From CAWBRT01 sp963832365 (GTDB lineage: Bacteria; Acidobacteriota; Terriglobia; Terriglobales; Acidobacteriaceae), in assembly GCA_963832365.1 (NCBI GenBank), contig CAWHUL010000025.1:124001-188000 (forward strand): DNA of 64,000 nt, given 5' to 3'. Positions 55,161 through 63,378 of the stretch are shown piece after piece. Under the pieces are notes generated by a model that saw only the letters and a program-made list of their open reading frames with translations, had not been told where the DNA came from and did no database searches. Each line of letters starts with the position of its first letter. Position 1 is the first letter of the stretch. Both the position numbers and the translations under genes were made by a program.

Positions 55161-55294
55161 GGTGTCATTTTGAGCGGAGCGAAGAATCCCAGCACGGCGC
55201 GGAGCTGAAACGCAGCCGAAGGACTTCAAAAAACTCAGACCGACCCGGGTTGGGGTAGTCTTCATGGGATGTTTCGCTACGCTCAACATGACAC
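55161..55294. repeat. Dispersed palindromic repeat, long form
   Basis: Ends GGTGTCATTTTGAGC and GCTCAACATGACACTCC. It sits in the 273-base gap between the CitE-like and CoA-transferase genes, possibly splitting the operon. Confidence 0.65.
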
Positions 55295-55397
55295 TCCGGG
55301 GAAGTTAGTTATGGCAGGTATTTCCAGGTATTTCTGGGACTTGATGGGCCGGGTCATTAATAGACGTCAACTTTCATGAAAAGCAGGTCAAGCCATT

Positions 55398-56612
55398 ATG
55401 AAAAACAATAAAGATAGTTCCGCCGCCCTCGGTGGACTGAAGGTTATCGAGTTGGGTCAGCTTATAGCTGGTCCGTTTGCGGCCAAGCTCCTGGGAGAAT
55501 TTGGGGCCGAAATCATTAAAATCGAACCGCCTGATGTGGGCGATCCGCTGCGTAAATGGCGCAAGTTGGAAAACGGGACGTCACTGTGGTGGCACGTACA
55601 ATCGCGCAATAAGAAATCGGTGGCGCTCGATCTGAAGTCGCCCGAGGGACAAGAGATTTTGCGCAAACTGCTCCAGGACGCCGACATCCTCATCGAAAAT
55701 TTCCGGCCCGGGACGATGGAGAAGTGGGGGTTGGGATGGGAGCAGCTATCGCAACTGAACCCCAAACTGATCATGGTTCGCGTTTCGGGCTATGGCCAAA
55801 CCGGCCCCTATCGCGACCTGCCGGGGTTCGGCGTGATTGGCGAGGCGATGGGCGGACTGCGTTATCTGACCGGCGAGCCCGGCCGGCCACCGGTGCGCTG
55901 CGGCATCAGTATTGGCGACTCGATTTCAGCCCTGTACGCCGTCATTGGAGTTCTGCTGGCCTTGCATCATCGCAACCAGCACAGCGGCAAGGGACAGTGC
56001 ATCGATGTGGCTTTGTATGAGTCGGTGTTCGGAATGATGGAGAGCCTGATTCCGGAGTACGACTTCTTCGGCTCCGTGCGCGAGCCAAGCGGCTCCGCCC
56101 TGCCTGGCATCGCTCCTACCAACGCCTATCTCTGCCGCGGCGGCAAATACGTGCTGATCGGAGGCAATGGCGACGGCATCTTCAAGCGCCTGATGAACGT
56201 GATGGGAAGAGATGATCTCGGGAGCGATCCCCGCTTTGCACACAACGACGGACGGGCCAAGGAAGCCGCATTCCTCGACGCCGCGATTGAGGAATGGACG
56301 AAGCAGCACGAGGTCTCGGAAGTTCTGGAACAACTGAACGCGGCCGGGGTTCCGGTTGGATATCCCTACACCGCAGCGGACATCGTCGCTGACCCGCACT
56401 ACCAGGCGCGCGAAATGATTCAGACGATCAATCTTTCGTCCGGTAAGACCTTGAAGGTGCCAGCCGTGTTGCCGAAGCTGAGCGACACTCCGGGGCAAAC
56501 CGGCGGCGCGGGCCCAGCCTTGGGTGAGCATACGGACGAGGTGCTCTCGGCCATCGGCGTCGACGACGAAACGCGTAAGTGCCTGCGCCAGCGCGGCATC
56601 ATTGCGGGCTGA
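55398..56612 (+). CDS. CaiB/BaiF-type CoA transferase (family III)
   Basis: A 404-residue enzyme that moves CoA between carboxylic acids. It has VIELGQLIAGPFAAKLLGEFGAEIIKIE (15-42), the conserved RNKKSVALDL, GYGQTGPYRDLPGFG and the catalytic Asp in SIGDSISALYA near 172-182. Substrates of the family include oxalate, carnitine, itaconate and HMG-like acids. It lies 13 bases before the HMG-CoA-lyase-like gene, so both are likely cotranscribed. Confidence 0.9.
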   Translation: MKNNKDSSAALGGLKVIELGQLIAGPFAAKLLGEFGAEIIKIEPPDVGDPLRKWRKLENGTSLWWHVQSRNKKSVALDLKSPEGQEILRKLLQDADILIENFRPGTMEKWGLGWEQLSQLNPKLIMVRVSGYGQTGPYRDLPGFGVIGEAMGGLRYLTGEPGRPPVRCGISIGDSISALYAVIGVLLALHHRNQHSGKGQCIDVALYESVFGMMESLIPEYDFFGSVREPSGSALPGIAPTNAYLCRGGKYVLIGGNGDGIFKRLMNVMGRDDLGSDPRFAHNDGRAKEAAFLDAAIEEWTKQHEVSEVLEQLNAAGVPVGYPYTAADIVADPHYQAREMIQTINLSSGKTLKVPAVLPKLSDTPGQTGGAGPALGEHTDEVLSAIGVDDETRKCLRQRGIIAG

Positions 56613-56625
56613 AAAGGAGAGGCTT

Positions 56626-57600
56626 ATGACAACGGTGGAAAAGAAACGCACATACATTAATGATGTTGCGCTTCGCGATGGCTTCCAGATCGAGCCGAAT
56701 TTCGTAGCGACAGAGGAAAAAATCTCGCTGATCAACCGTTTGAGTCAAATCGGGTTGGCGAAGATCGAGGCAACATCTTTTACATCGCCGAAGGCAATCC
56801 CCAACCTGCGCGATGCCGAGCAGGTGATGCGGCAGATAGAGAGAAAGCCTGGGGTTGTCTATACCGTGTTGGTGCCGAACGTAAAAGGCTGTGAGCGGGC
56901 GCTGTCCTGCAAAGTGGATGAGATCAATCTCGTAATGTCAGCGAGCCAATCGCACAATCGGGCGAACCTGCGCATGTCATGTGAGCAATCGCTGGCGCAG
57001 TTCGCGGAAATCGTCAAATTTGCCGGGCAATCACCGGTCTTCATCAACGGCTCACTTTCAACCTCTTTTGGTTGTCCATTCGATGGCTGGGTTCCCGAGC
57101 AGCGCGTCATGGACCTTGTGCAACAATTTCTGGATACCGGCATTCAGGGAATAACGCTCTGCGATACGACCGGCATGGCGAACCCCGAACAGGTACGGCG
57201 TTTGTGCGAGGCGGTACTAAGTCGCTGGCCGAAAATTCCCTTCACTTTGCATTTCCACAACACGCGAGGCATGGGACTCTCAAACATATTAGCGGCACTC
57301 GGGACCGGAATGTACCGCTTCGACGCTTCGCTCGGCGGGCTTGGCGGTTGTCCTTACGCACCCGGCGCAACCGGAAACGTTTGCACGGAAGACGCGGTGC
57401 ACATGCTGGAGCAGATGGGATACGATACCGGCGTCGATCTTGATGCGCTGATTGAAATCGCCCAGGATTTGCCGGGAATTGTCGGCCATGACGTTCCCGG
57501 TCAGGTGATGAAGGCGGGCAAGGCAGACAGGAAATATCCCAAACCAGAGTGGGTTACCAACGCAACAGGGCAGGATGCACTCTCGGGCTCACGTCACTGA
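56626..57600 (+). CDS. HMG-CoA lyase-like enzyme (DRE-TIM)
   Basis: A 324-residue DRE-TIM lyase. It has NDVALRDGFQIE near the start (metal and substrate Arg/Asp), SASQSHNRANL, ITLCDTTGMANP, the metal His pair HFHNTRG and the flexible loop GGLGGCPYAPGATGNV with the catalytic Cys. It would cleave 3-hydroxy-3-methylglutaryl-CoA or a related compound. The ATG at 56626 has AGGAGAGG upstream. Confidence 0.88.
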   Translation: MTTVEKKRTYINDVALRDGFQIEPNFVATEEKISLINRLSQIGLAKIEATSFTSPKAIPNLRDAEQVMRQIERKPGVVYTVLVPNVKGCERALSCKVDEINLVMSASQSHNRANLRMSCEQSLAQFAEIVKFAGQSPVFINGSLSTSFGCPFDGWVPEQRVMDLVQQFLDTGIQGITLCDTTGMANPEQVRRLCEAVLSRWPKIPFTLHFHNTRGMGLSNILAALGTGMYRFDASLGGLGGCPYAPGATGNVCTEDAVHMLEQMGYDTGVDLDALIEIAQDLPGIVGHDVPGQVMKAGKADRKYPKPEWVTNATGQDALSGSRH

Positions 57601-57666
57601 TCAGGGCTGACGATCTGCCGAGCCGGATTGGACACTTGCAGGGGTTAATTATCGAGGAGGTTTGTA

Positions 57667-58824
57667 ATGCATTCTGAAATGGAGCTGCTGCGTTGCGCCA
57701 TCGTGCGCGGAGGCACAAGCAAAGGTGTCTTCATTATGAAGAATGAGCTGCCGCACGACCCGGCGAAGCGCGATGCGGTAATCAGCGCTATTTATGGCAG
57801 TCCCGACGTGAGGCAGATCGATGGCCTGGGCGGCGCTGATGTCTTGACCAGTAAGCTGGCGATCATCTCTCCATCAACCCGTAAGGACGCAGACGTCGAT
57901 TACACCTTCGGGCAAGTGAGCATCGATACGAAATTTGTAGACTACGGCGGAAACTGCGGAAACCTTGCCTCGGCCGTCGGTCCATTCGCCATCGATGAGG
58001 GTCTGGTCGTGCCCAAAGAGCCGTTTACGACAGTAAGAATCCATCTGACGAACAGCAACAACATCCTGGTTGCCGACGTTCCGGTAAAGAACGGTCGTGC
58101 GGCTGTGGAAGGCGACTTCAAGATCGACGGCTGTCCTGGAACAGGCGCTAAGATCACGCTCGACTGGTCGGACACGGCTGGAGCGATCACCGGCAAGCTA
58201 TTGCCCACGGGAAACGCTAAAGACTGTATCAGGGTCGATGGCAAGGGATATCCGGTGTCGATCATCGACGTAGGAAACCCGCTGGTGTTCATACATGCCT
58301 CAAGCCTTGGCATGAAGGGCACGGAGTCGCCTGCCGAAATTGAGGCCGACAAAGGTCTGATGCGACTCATTGAGCGAATTCGCGGCGAGGCCTGCGTCAT
58401 GATCGGCCTGGTCGACAAGCCGGAAGACGCTGCCACCAAAACACCGTATCAACCGTTCTTCGCCATTGTCAGCGAACCCGCCGACTATCAGACCATCGGT
58501 GGATCCACGGTAAAGGCCGCCGATGTCGATCTCGTTTCCCGATTGCTGTTCATGTTGAGAATGCACAAGACCTATCCCGTGAGCGGAACCGTCTGCACCG
58601 GCGCGGCTGTGAGGATTCCGGGAACGATCGCGTATGAGGTGTTACGAGAGGAAGCGAAGTCCCGAATGACGGTTCAGATCGGGCATCCCGGCGGTGTTAT
58701 TCCGGTCGAAGCAGAAGTCAGTTACGAAAACGATCAGGTCAAGCTGACGCGAATCGCCATGTATCGCACTGCCCGCAGAATCATGGACGGCTATGTGTAC
58801 GTAAGGAAATCAGTATTTAAGTAG
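57667..58824 (+). CDS. prpF: PrpF-type isomerase/tautomerase
   Basis: A 385-residue PrpF-fold (DUF453) protein. It has RCAIVRGGTSKGVFI (9-23), GLGGADVLTSKLAII with the catalytic Lys, YGGNCGNLASAVGPFA and GHPGGVIPVEAEV. Family members isomerise 2-methylaconitate, aconitate, methylitaconate or oxalomesaconate. No AcnD is adjacent, so the 2-methylcitrate cycle is not proven. The ATG has GAGGAGG six bases upstream. Confidence 0.85.
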   Translation: MHSEMELLRCAIVRGGTSKGVFIMKNELPHDPAKRDAVISAIYGSPDVRQIDGLGGADVLTSKLAIISPSTRKDADVDYTFGQVSIDTKFVDYGGNCGNLASAVGPFAIDEGLVVPKEPFTTVRIHLTNSNNILVADVPVKNGRAAVEGDFKIDGCPGTGAKITLDWSDTAGAITGKLLPTGNAKDCIRVDGKGYPVSIIDVGNPLVFIHASSLGMKGTESPAEIEADKGLMRLIERIRGEACVMIGLVDKPEDAATKTPYQPFFAIVSEPADYQTIGGSTVKAADVDLVSRLLFMLRMHKTYPVSGTVCTGAAVRIPGTIAYEVLREEAKSRMTVQIGHPGGVIPVEAEVSYENDQVKLTRIAMYRTARRIMDGYVYVRKSVFK

Positions 58825-58891
58825 ACCCTAGTATGAATTCCGGCCACGGCGTAAAGGCGATTCAAACTGTTCACGATCAGGAGACGGCGGC

Positions 58892-59821
58892 ATGGCGGTG
58901 AATCCGGTACTTGTGCTCCACGGCGGAGCTTGGGCAATCCCAGACGACATGGTGCAGCCTCATCTCTCCGGCCTTAGCGTCGCTATGGCGGCGGGCTGGG
59001 CCATGCTGCAACAGGGGCGTTCGGCCCTGGATGCCGCCGAAGAAGCCGTCGCAATCATGGAAGACGATCCGACCTTTGACGCCGGACGCGGATCATTTCT
59101 CAACCGCGATGGACGGGTTCAACTCGACGCACTGATCATGGATGGAGCCACTTTGCGCGCGGGTGGCGTGGGCTGTGTCGAACGCATACGCAACCCGGTG
59201 CGTGCCGCCCGTAAAATTCTGGAGGAGAGTCAGCACGTGTACTTCGTGAGCGAAGGCGCGGAGCGTTTCGCCCGGGAGCACGGGATAGAGCTTTGCGACA
59301 ATCAGGATCTGGTCGTCTCGCGCGAAGTCGAACGCCGGCGCACGGCAACCGACCAGCAGTACCTGGATATGCCCGGTGAGTTCGGGGGAACGGCGCAGTC
59401 GCACGATACGGTCGGCGCATTGGCGCTGGATGTTCGTGGAAACCTGGCGGCGGCAACTTCGACCGGCGGTACTTTGAACAAAGCGCCGGGACGCGTGGGA
59501 GATTCCTCTCTGATTGGCTGCGGATGCTATGCGGATAACGAAACCGCGGCTGCCTCGGCCACCGGCTGGGGAGAACCAATTATGAAACTGGTGTTGGCGA
59601 AATGGGCGACCGACCGCGTACACGGAGAGCACTCGCCTGAGCAGGCCGCCGCTGAAGCGATTCGCCACTTGCAGCATCGCCTTGGGGGAAACGGCGGTAT
59701 CATCATGCTTGATCGTCTAGGCCGCTACGGAATTGCTCATAACACTCCGCGCATGGCTTGGTGTATTCGAACAGAACAGGGAGCAAAATCAGGGGTTGCC
59801 TTCCCCGCAGTAACGGGCTGA
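58892..59821 (+). CDS. iaaA: Isoaspartyl peptidase / L-asparaginase (Ntn type)
   Basis: A 309-residue Ntn hydrolase that self-cleaves before Thr in SHDTVGALALD near 170-180. The N-terminal part has VLHGGAWAIPDD and FDAGRGSFLNRDGRVQLDALIMDG. It cleaves beta-aspartyl dipeptides and asparagine. Its link with the acid-cleaving genes upstream is not clear. GGAGACGGCGGC lies before the ATG. Confidence 0.9.
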   Translation: MAVNPVLVLHGGAWAIPDDMVQPHLSGLSVAMAAGWAMLQQGRSALDAAEEAVAIMEDDPTFDAGRGSFLNRDGRVQLDALIMDGATLRAGGVGCVERIRNPVRAARKILEESQHVYFVSEGAERFAREHGIELCDNQDLVVSREVERRRTATDQQYLDMPGEFGGTAQSHDTVGALALDVRGNLAAATSTGGTLNKAPGRVGDSSLIGCGCYADNETAAASATGWGEPIMKLVLAKWATDRVHGEHSPEQAAAEAIRHLQHRLGGNGGIIMLDRLGRYGIAHNTPRMAWCIRTEQGAKSGVAFPAVTG

Positions 59822-59906
59822 GGCAGTACGGGCCGATATAATCGGGTTCCTGCGTCACTCCTCGTTGCGGTAACAACGGCTCACAATGGGTGTGGATGGA
59901 GCGCGT

Positions 59907-60395
59907 ATGCAGCCTTTGGTGATCCTGAAGCTTCTGGCCCTGCTGGCGGTGGCGAATGGCACACCACTGATTGCGAAGAACGTTTTCCGCAACCGTTTTT
60001 CGCGGCCGATTGATGGCGGCGTAAAGTTCATCGACGGGAAGCCGCTGTTTGGTTCGTCGAAGACGATACGCGGAATTGTTCTCTCAGTCCTGGTGACGAC
60101 AGCGTGCGCGCCAGTTTTGGGCCTGGCATGGGAAATAGGGGCCATGGTGGGAAGCGCGGCAATGGCGGGCGACCTTCTATCGAGCTTCCTGAAGCGCCGC
60201 ATCAACCTGCCTGCGGAAGGCATGGCTACCGGCCTTGATCAGGTCCCTGAGTCTCTATTCCCCCTCCTCGCCTGCCGTAGCTCACTATCGCTAACAGCTA
60301 TGGATATCGTCGCGGGCGTTGCGGTCTTTCTCCTAGGTTCGATTCTCTTTTCCGGTCTGCTCTATAAGCTCCGCCTTCGCGACCGCCCGTATTAG
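59907..60395 (+). CDS. CarS-like (CDP-archaeol synthase-type) membrane protein
   Basis: A 162-residue protein with four to five membrane helices. The cytidylyltransferase motif appears as PIDGGVKFIDGKPLFGSSKTIRG near 34-56, and an acidic segment AGDLLSSFLKRRINLP follows. Archaeal CarS makes CDP-archaeol; bacterial copies are of unknown specificity. The ATG 59907 has GGAG five bases upstream; a longer start at 59886 is possible. Confidence 0.75.
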   Translation: MQPLVILKLLALLAVANGTPLIAKNVFRNRFSRPIDGGVKFIDGKPLFGSSKTIRGIVLSVLVTTACAPVLGLAWEIGAMVGSAAMAGDLLSSFLKRRINLPAEGMATGLDQVPESLFPLLACRSSLSLTAMDIVAGVAVFLLGSILFSGLLYKLRLRDRPY

Positions 60396-60430
60396 TGTAA
60401 TGCGTCACAAGTCGAGGAACTTAAAGAGGG

Positions 60431-60528
60431 ATGTCATTCTGAGCCGCCGCGCCGAGCGGAGGCGAAGAATCCATGTATTTCGGCGCAGGAAAAATGCATA
60501 GATCCTTCGCTTCGCTCAGGATGACACC
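60431..60528. repeat. Dispersed palindromic repeat
   Basis: ATGTCATTCTGAG on the left and CTCAGGATGACACC on the right form the inverted ends. It lies between convergent genes. Confidence 0.7.
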
Positions 60529-60605
60529 CCAATGAGCGCATCAGGCCTCTTTCGAATAACCGCGCATCTGTGTGAGGCACCACACTAGAGCTTGGCGCGA
60601 TGCAA

Positions 60606-61571
60606 TCAGGCGCACCGCAAGTGATGCAGGGTGATTTCCGGAGGGCAGTTAAAGCGTACGGTAACAATACTCGATCCCACGCCGACCGAAGTGTAGCCGG
60701 CCATCGCGCCATATTTCCATGCGCCGGATCCCATACGCCTGGGCAGAGTGGAATCCAGCGTGATGGGAATGGATCGGGGGAGGCAAACCTGGCCCCCATG
60801 CGTATGTCCACCTAGCAGCAGTTTGAAACCTGCATGGGCTGCTTGGCGGTAAATCTCCGGCGTATGGGAAAGCAGGATGGAGAATTCGTCATGCGGGATT
60901 TGAGATGCCGCCTTTTCGATATTGTCCGCGCGGTAGTAGTGGGCATCGTCAATGCCCGCCAGATGGATGCATTGATCGCCGCGCGCGATCCGCTCGGATT
61001 CATTGAGCAACATCCGTATTGCCATCGCTTCCATTCCAGGAACCATGCGGATCGTATCGTGGTTGCCGAGCACGCCATAAACCGATTCCCCGAGATGGGA
61101 GCGCACCCGCGCCAGACCCTCAAGAGCTTCGTCAAATGGACCGAATGTTTCTCCCCGGAAATCTCCGGTCAGAACGCAAATATCGTAATTTACTCCGCTG
61201 AGACTCTCTATCAGGCGCTGCATAGGACCTGGGTTCATGTCCACGTGCATGTCGCTGATGTGCAGTATGGTGAATCCGTCAAAGAGTGGCGGCAGGCCGG
61301 GCAGAATAACATCGTTGTATCGCACCTGTATGCATTCCGTGTTCCTGCAGCCCCGCCAATACAATCCTGCCAGTTTTAGCGTAATTCGGAGAAGCGAATG
61401 GATTGAATACCAGTTTTCAGGGTGGAAGAAGTTGATGCCGTGGCCGAATATGTTCTCGTGGTCCTTTTCGATTCCGAGGCGCTGCCGTGCGTGCACTCGT
61501 CCGAGGCGCCGCTCCAGCTTTGCGAGAATATCTTCCTGCGTTAATGAACCGGGCCACAAGTTCTGTACCAC
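60606..61571 (-). CDS. Metallophosphoesterase (YkuE/YaeI type)
   Basis: A 321-residue enzyme with two-metal motifs ISDMHVD, LTGDFRG, LGNHD, LSHTPE and LGGHTHGGQ. An N-terminal extension of about 95 residues may have a membrane-proximal hydrophobic part (SIHSLLRITLKLAGLYW). Relatives act on lipid or nucleotide phosphates; UDP-diacylglucosamine hydrolase LpxG-type is one possibility. Substrate unknown. Confidence 0.82.
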   Translation of the reverse strand: MVQNLWPGSLTQEDILAKLERRLGRVHARQRLGIEKDHENIFGHGINFFHPENWYSIHSLLRITLKLAGLYWRGCRNTECIQVRYNDVILPGLPPLFDGFTILHISDMHVDMNPGPMQRLIESLSGVNYDICVLTGDFRGETFGPFDEALEGLARVRSHLGESVYGVLGNHDTIRMVPGMEAMAIRMLLNESERIARGDQCIHLAGIDDAHYYRADNIEKAASQIPHDEFSILLSHTPEIYRQAAHAGFKLLLGGHTHGGQVCLPRSIPITLDSTLPRRMGSGAWKYGAMAGYTSVGVGSSIVTVRFNCPPEITLHHLRCA

Positions 61572-61649
61572 TGGACTGCCCCCGTTGCGACGCGTTCGGT
61601 AACCGGCGGCCTCCTGAAGAAGAAGCCGGCGGCGGACAAGCGCGCGAGG

Positions 61650-62600
61650 TTAGGCCGTCACATTGGCGGTCCGATAGACCGGCAACAGCCACTTGCGATA
61701 TGCGGCGAGATGGCCGAGCGCAACCTCGCCATACAGGCGGCGCAGTTCGCTGGTGATCTGGCCGACCACGGCCGCACCCACCGGACGATGATCCACGCGA
61801 ACAATGGGCGCGATTCCGACTGCCGTGCCGGTAAAGAACAGCTCGTCGCAAGCGTAAAGTTCGCTCCTGCCGATGGGTCGCTCCACCACTTCCAGATTCA
61901 ATTCGCGCCGCGCCAACTCCATCATGGTATCGCGGGTGATGCCCGCCAGGATGTCCTCGGTTACGGGAGGTGTGATCAGTCTGCCGTTCTGAACCATAAA
62001 GATGTTGTGAGTGACACCTTCGGCGACATGACCGCGAGCGTTGAGAAAAATAGCTTCGTCGAAACCGTTGAGCCGGGCATCTTCAGCGGCGAGCACGCTG
62101 TTGACATAGGCGCCGCAAATCTTGCCACGCGCCGGGATAGCGTTGTCCTCTATCCGGCGCCAGGAGGCCACGCCGACGTGCAATCCTTGCTCGCTGGGCA
62201 GATACTCGCCAAACGGAATCGGGATGATTGCCAAAGCACTTTGGTCGTCCGGCACCAGTCCGATGCGATCCGCGGACTTATAGGCCAACGGCCGAATGTA
62301 GAGGTCCGAGCGGAACTTGTTCCGCTGGATGAGTTCCACCGTAATGTCGCACAGGGCTTCCGCAGTGGGCGAAACTGCAATACGGAGTATCCCGCAGTTT
62401 TTCTTCCATCGCTGATAGTGTTCCAGCGTACGCAACAGGAAGAGCTCCTGCTCCCGGTCGTCCCAGTAGGCCCGGATGCCTTCGAAGACTCCCGTGCCGT
62501 AGTGCAGAGCGTGCGTAAGAATACTCACGCGAGCATCGCGCAGAGGCACAAACCGATTGTCAAAATAGACGATCACGTCTGGATCTGCCCCGAGTTTCAT
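61650..62600 (-). CDS. ilvE: Branched-chain amino acid aminotransferase
   Basis: A class IV PLP aminotransferase of 316 residues. It has VSILTHALHYGTGVFEGIRAYW, the PLP Lys in ARGKICGAYVNSVLAAEDA, and GHVAEGVTHNIFMV. It transfers amino groups among Val, Leu, Ile and glutamate. The ATG 62600 has GGGAGG upstream. It is divergent from the Lrp-family gene, which likely controls it. Confidence 0.92.
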   Translation of the reverse strand: MKLGADPDVIVYFDNRFVPLRDARVSILTHALHYGTGVFEGIRAYWDDREQELFLLRTLEHYQRWKKNCGILRIAVSPTAEALCDITVELIQRNKFRSDLYIRPLAYKSADRIGLVPDDQSALAIIPIPFGEYLPSEQGLHVGVASWRRIEDNAIPARGKICGAYVNSVLAAEDARLNGFDEAIFLNARGHVAEGVTHNIFMVQNGRLITPPVTEDILAGITRDTMMELARRELNLEVVERPIGRSELYACDELFFTGTAVGIAPIVRVDHRPVGAAVVGQITSELRRLYGEVALGHLAAYRKWLLPVYRTANVTA

Positions 62601-62697
62601 GGCTCCTCCCAATCACTGCCCAATCGTATCCCTGCCGATTGTACGGCTGCGGTAAAACAGTTACAGGATACTACTTTCGCGCGCGCCCAAATCCGAG

Positions 62698-62725
62698 TTA
62701 CCATGGGGCGACTTACTATGGGGCG
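62698..62725. promoter_or_regulatory. Direct repeats before the Lrp-like gene
   Basis: TTACCATGGGGCG (62698-62710) and TTACTATGGGGCG (62713-62725) match at 12 of 13 bases with a 15-base period. They lie in the divergent ilvE/lrp region and touch the lrp translation start at 62729. Possible autoregulatory site. Confidence 0.4.
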
Positions 62726-62728
62726 TAG

Positions 62729-63301
62729 ATGAGGGCACGGTCACATTCGCATCTGCTCGACGACATTGGCTGGAACATCATCAGCGAGCTACAGGAGAAC
62801 GCCCGCATTCCATTTTCAGAGCTTGGACGGCGCGTAGGCCTGTCGACTCCGGCAGTGGTTGAGCGTGTCCGGCAGATGGAAGATGCCGGAATTATTCGCG
62901 GCTTCCATGCGGAAGTCGATCCGGCAAAACTCGGATTCGGCGTAATGGCATTCATCCGCGTCAAGGTTTCCGGAGGCAAGCTGCTGAACTTCGCCGAGGT
63001 AGTACGGTTTTGTCCGGAAGCGCTGGAGTGCCATCGCGTGACCGGCTCCGAGTCATTCATCATCAAAGTCGCGGTCACGGATATCAATCACCTCGAATCG
63101 GTAATCGACGCACTGATGCCATATGTAGCGACAACCACCTCGATGATTCTTTCGTCTCCACTCCCGTGGAGCGCCGTGAAGCGCCGCGTGCAACCGCCGC
63201 AGGATCAGGATGCACGTGCGCTTGAGATCAAACAAAGCGAAAAAACGGCAACACTGAACAATCTGCGGAAATCGGGCATCAAATCCGCAAATCGTAAATA
63301 A
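62729..63301 (+). CDS. Lrp/AsnC-family transcriptional regulator
   Basis: A 190-residue protein. The N-terminal helix-turn-helix has NIISELQENARIPFSELGRRVGLSTPAVVERVRQMEDAGIIRGF (about 15-58). An AsnC effector domain follows (FGVMAFIRVKV, HRVTGSESFIIKVAV). A tail of about 35 residues is unusual for the family. It lies divergent from ilvE, so control of branched-chain amino acid use is likely. No canonical ribosome site precedes the ATG. Confidence 0.9.
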   Translation: MRARSHSHLLDDIGWNIISELQENARIPFSELGRRVGLSTPAVVERVRQMEDAGIIRGFHAEVDPAKLGFGVMAFIRVKVSGGKLLNFAEVVRFCPEALECHRVTGSESFIIKVAVTDINHLESVIDALMPYVATTTSMILSSPLPWSAVKRRVQPPQDQDARALEIKQSEKTATLNNLRKSGIKSANRK

Positions 63302-63378
63302 TCAGGCCCCAATAACCTTCAAATCATGCTGTACTCGGTCACCGGCGAACTCCTACCATTGTTCACACTGGAGGACGC

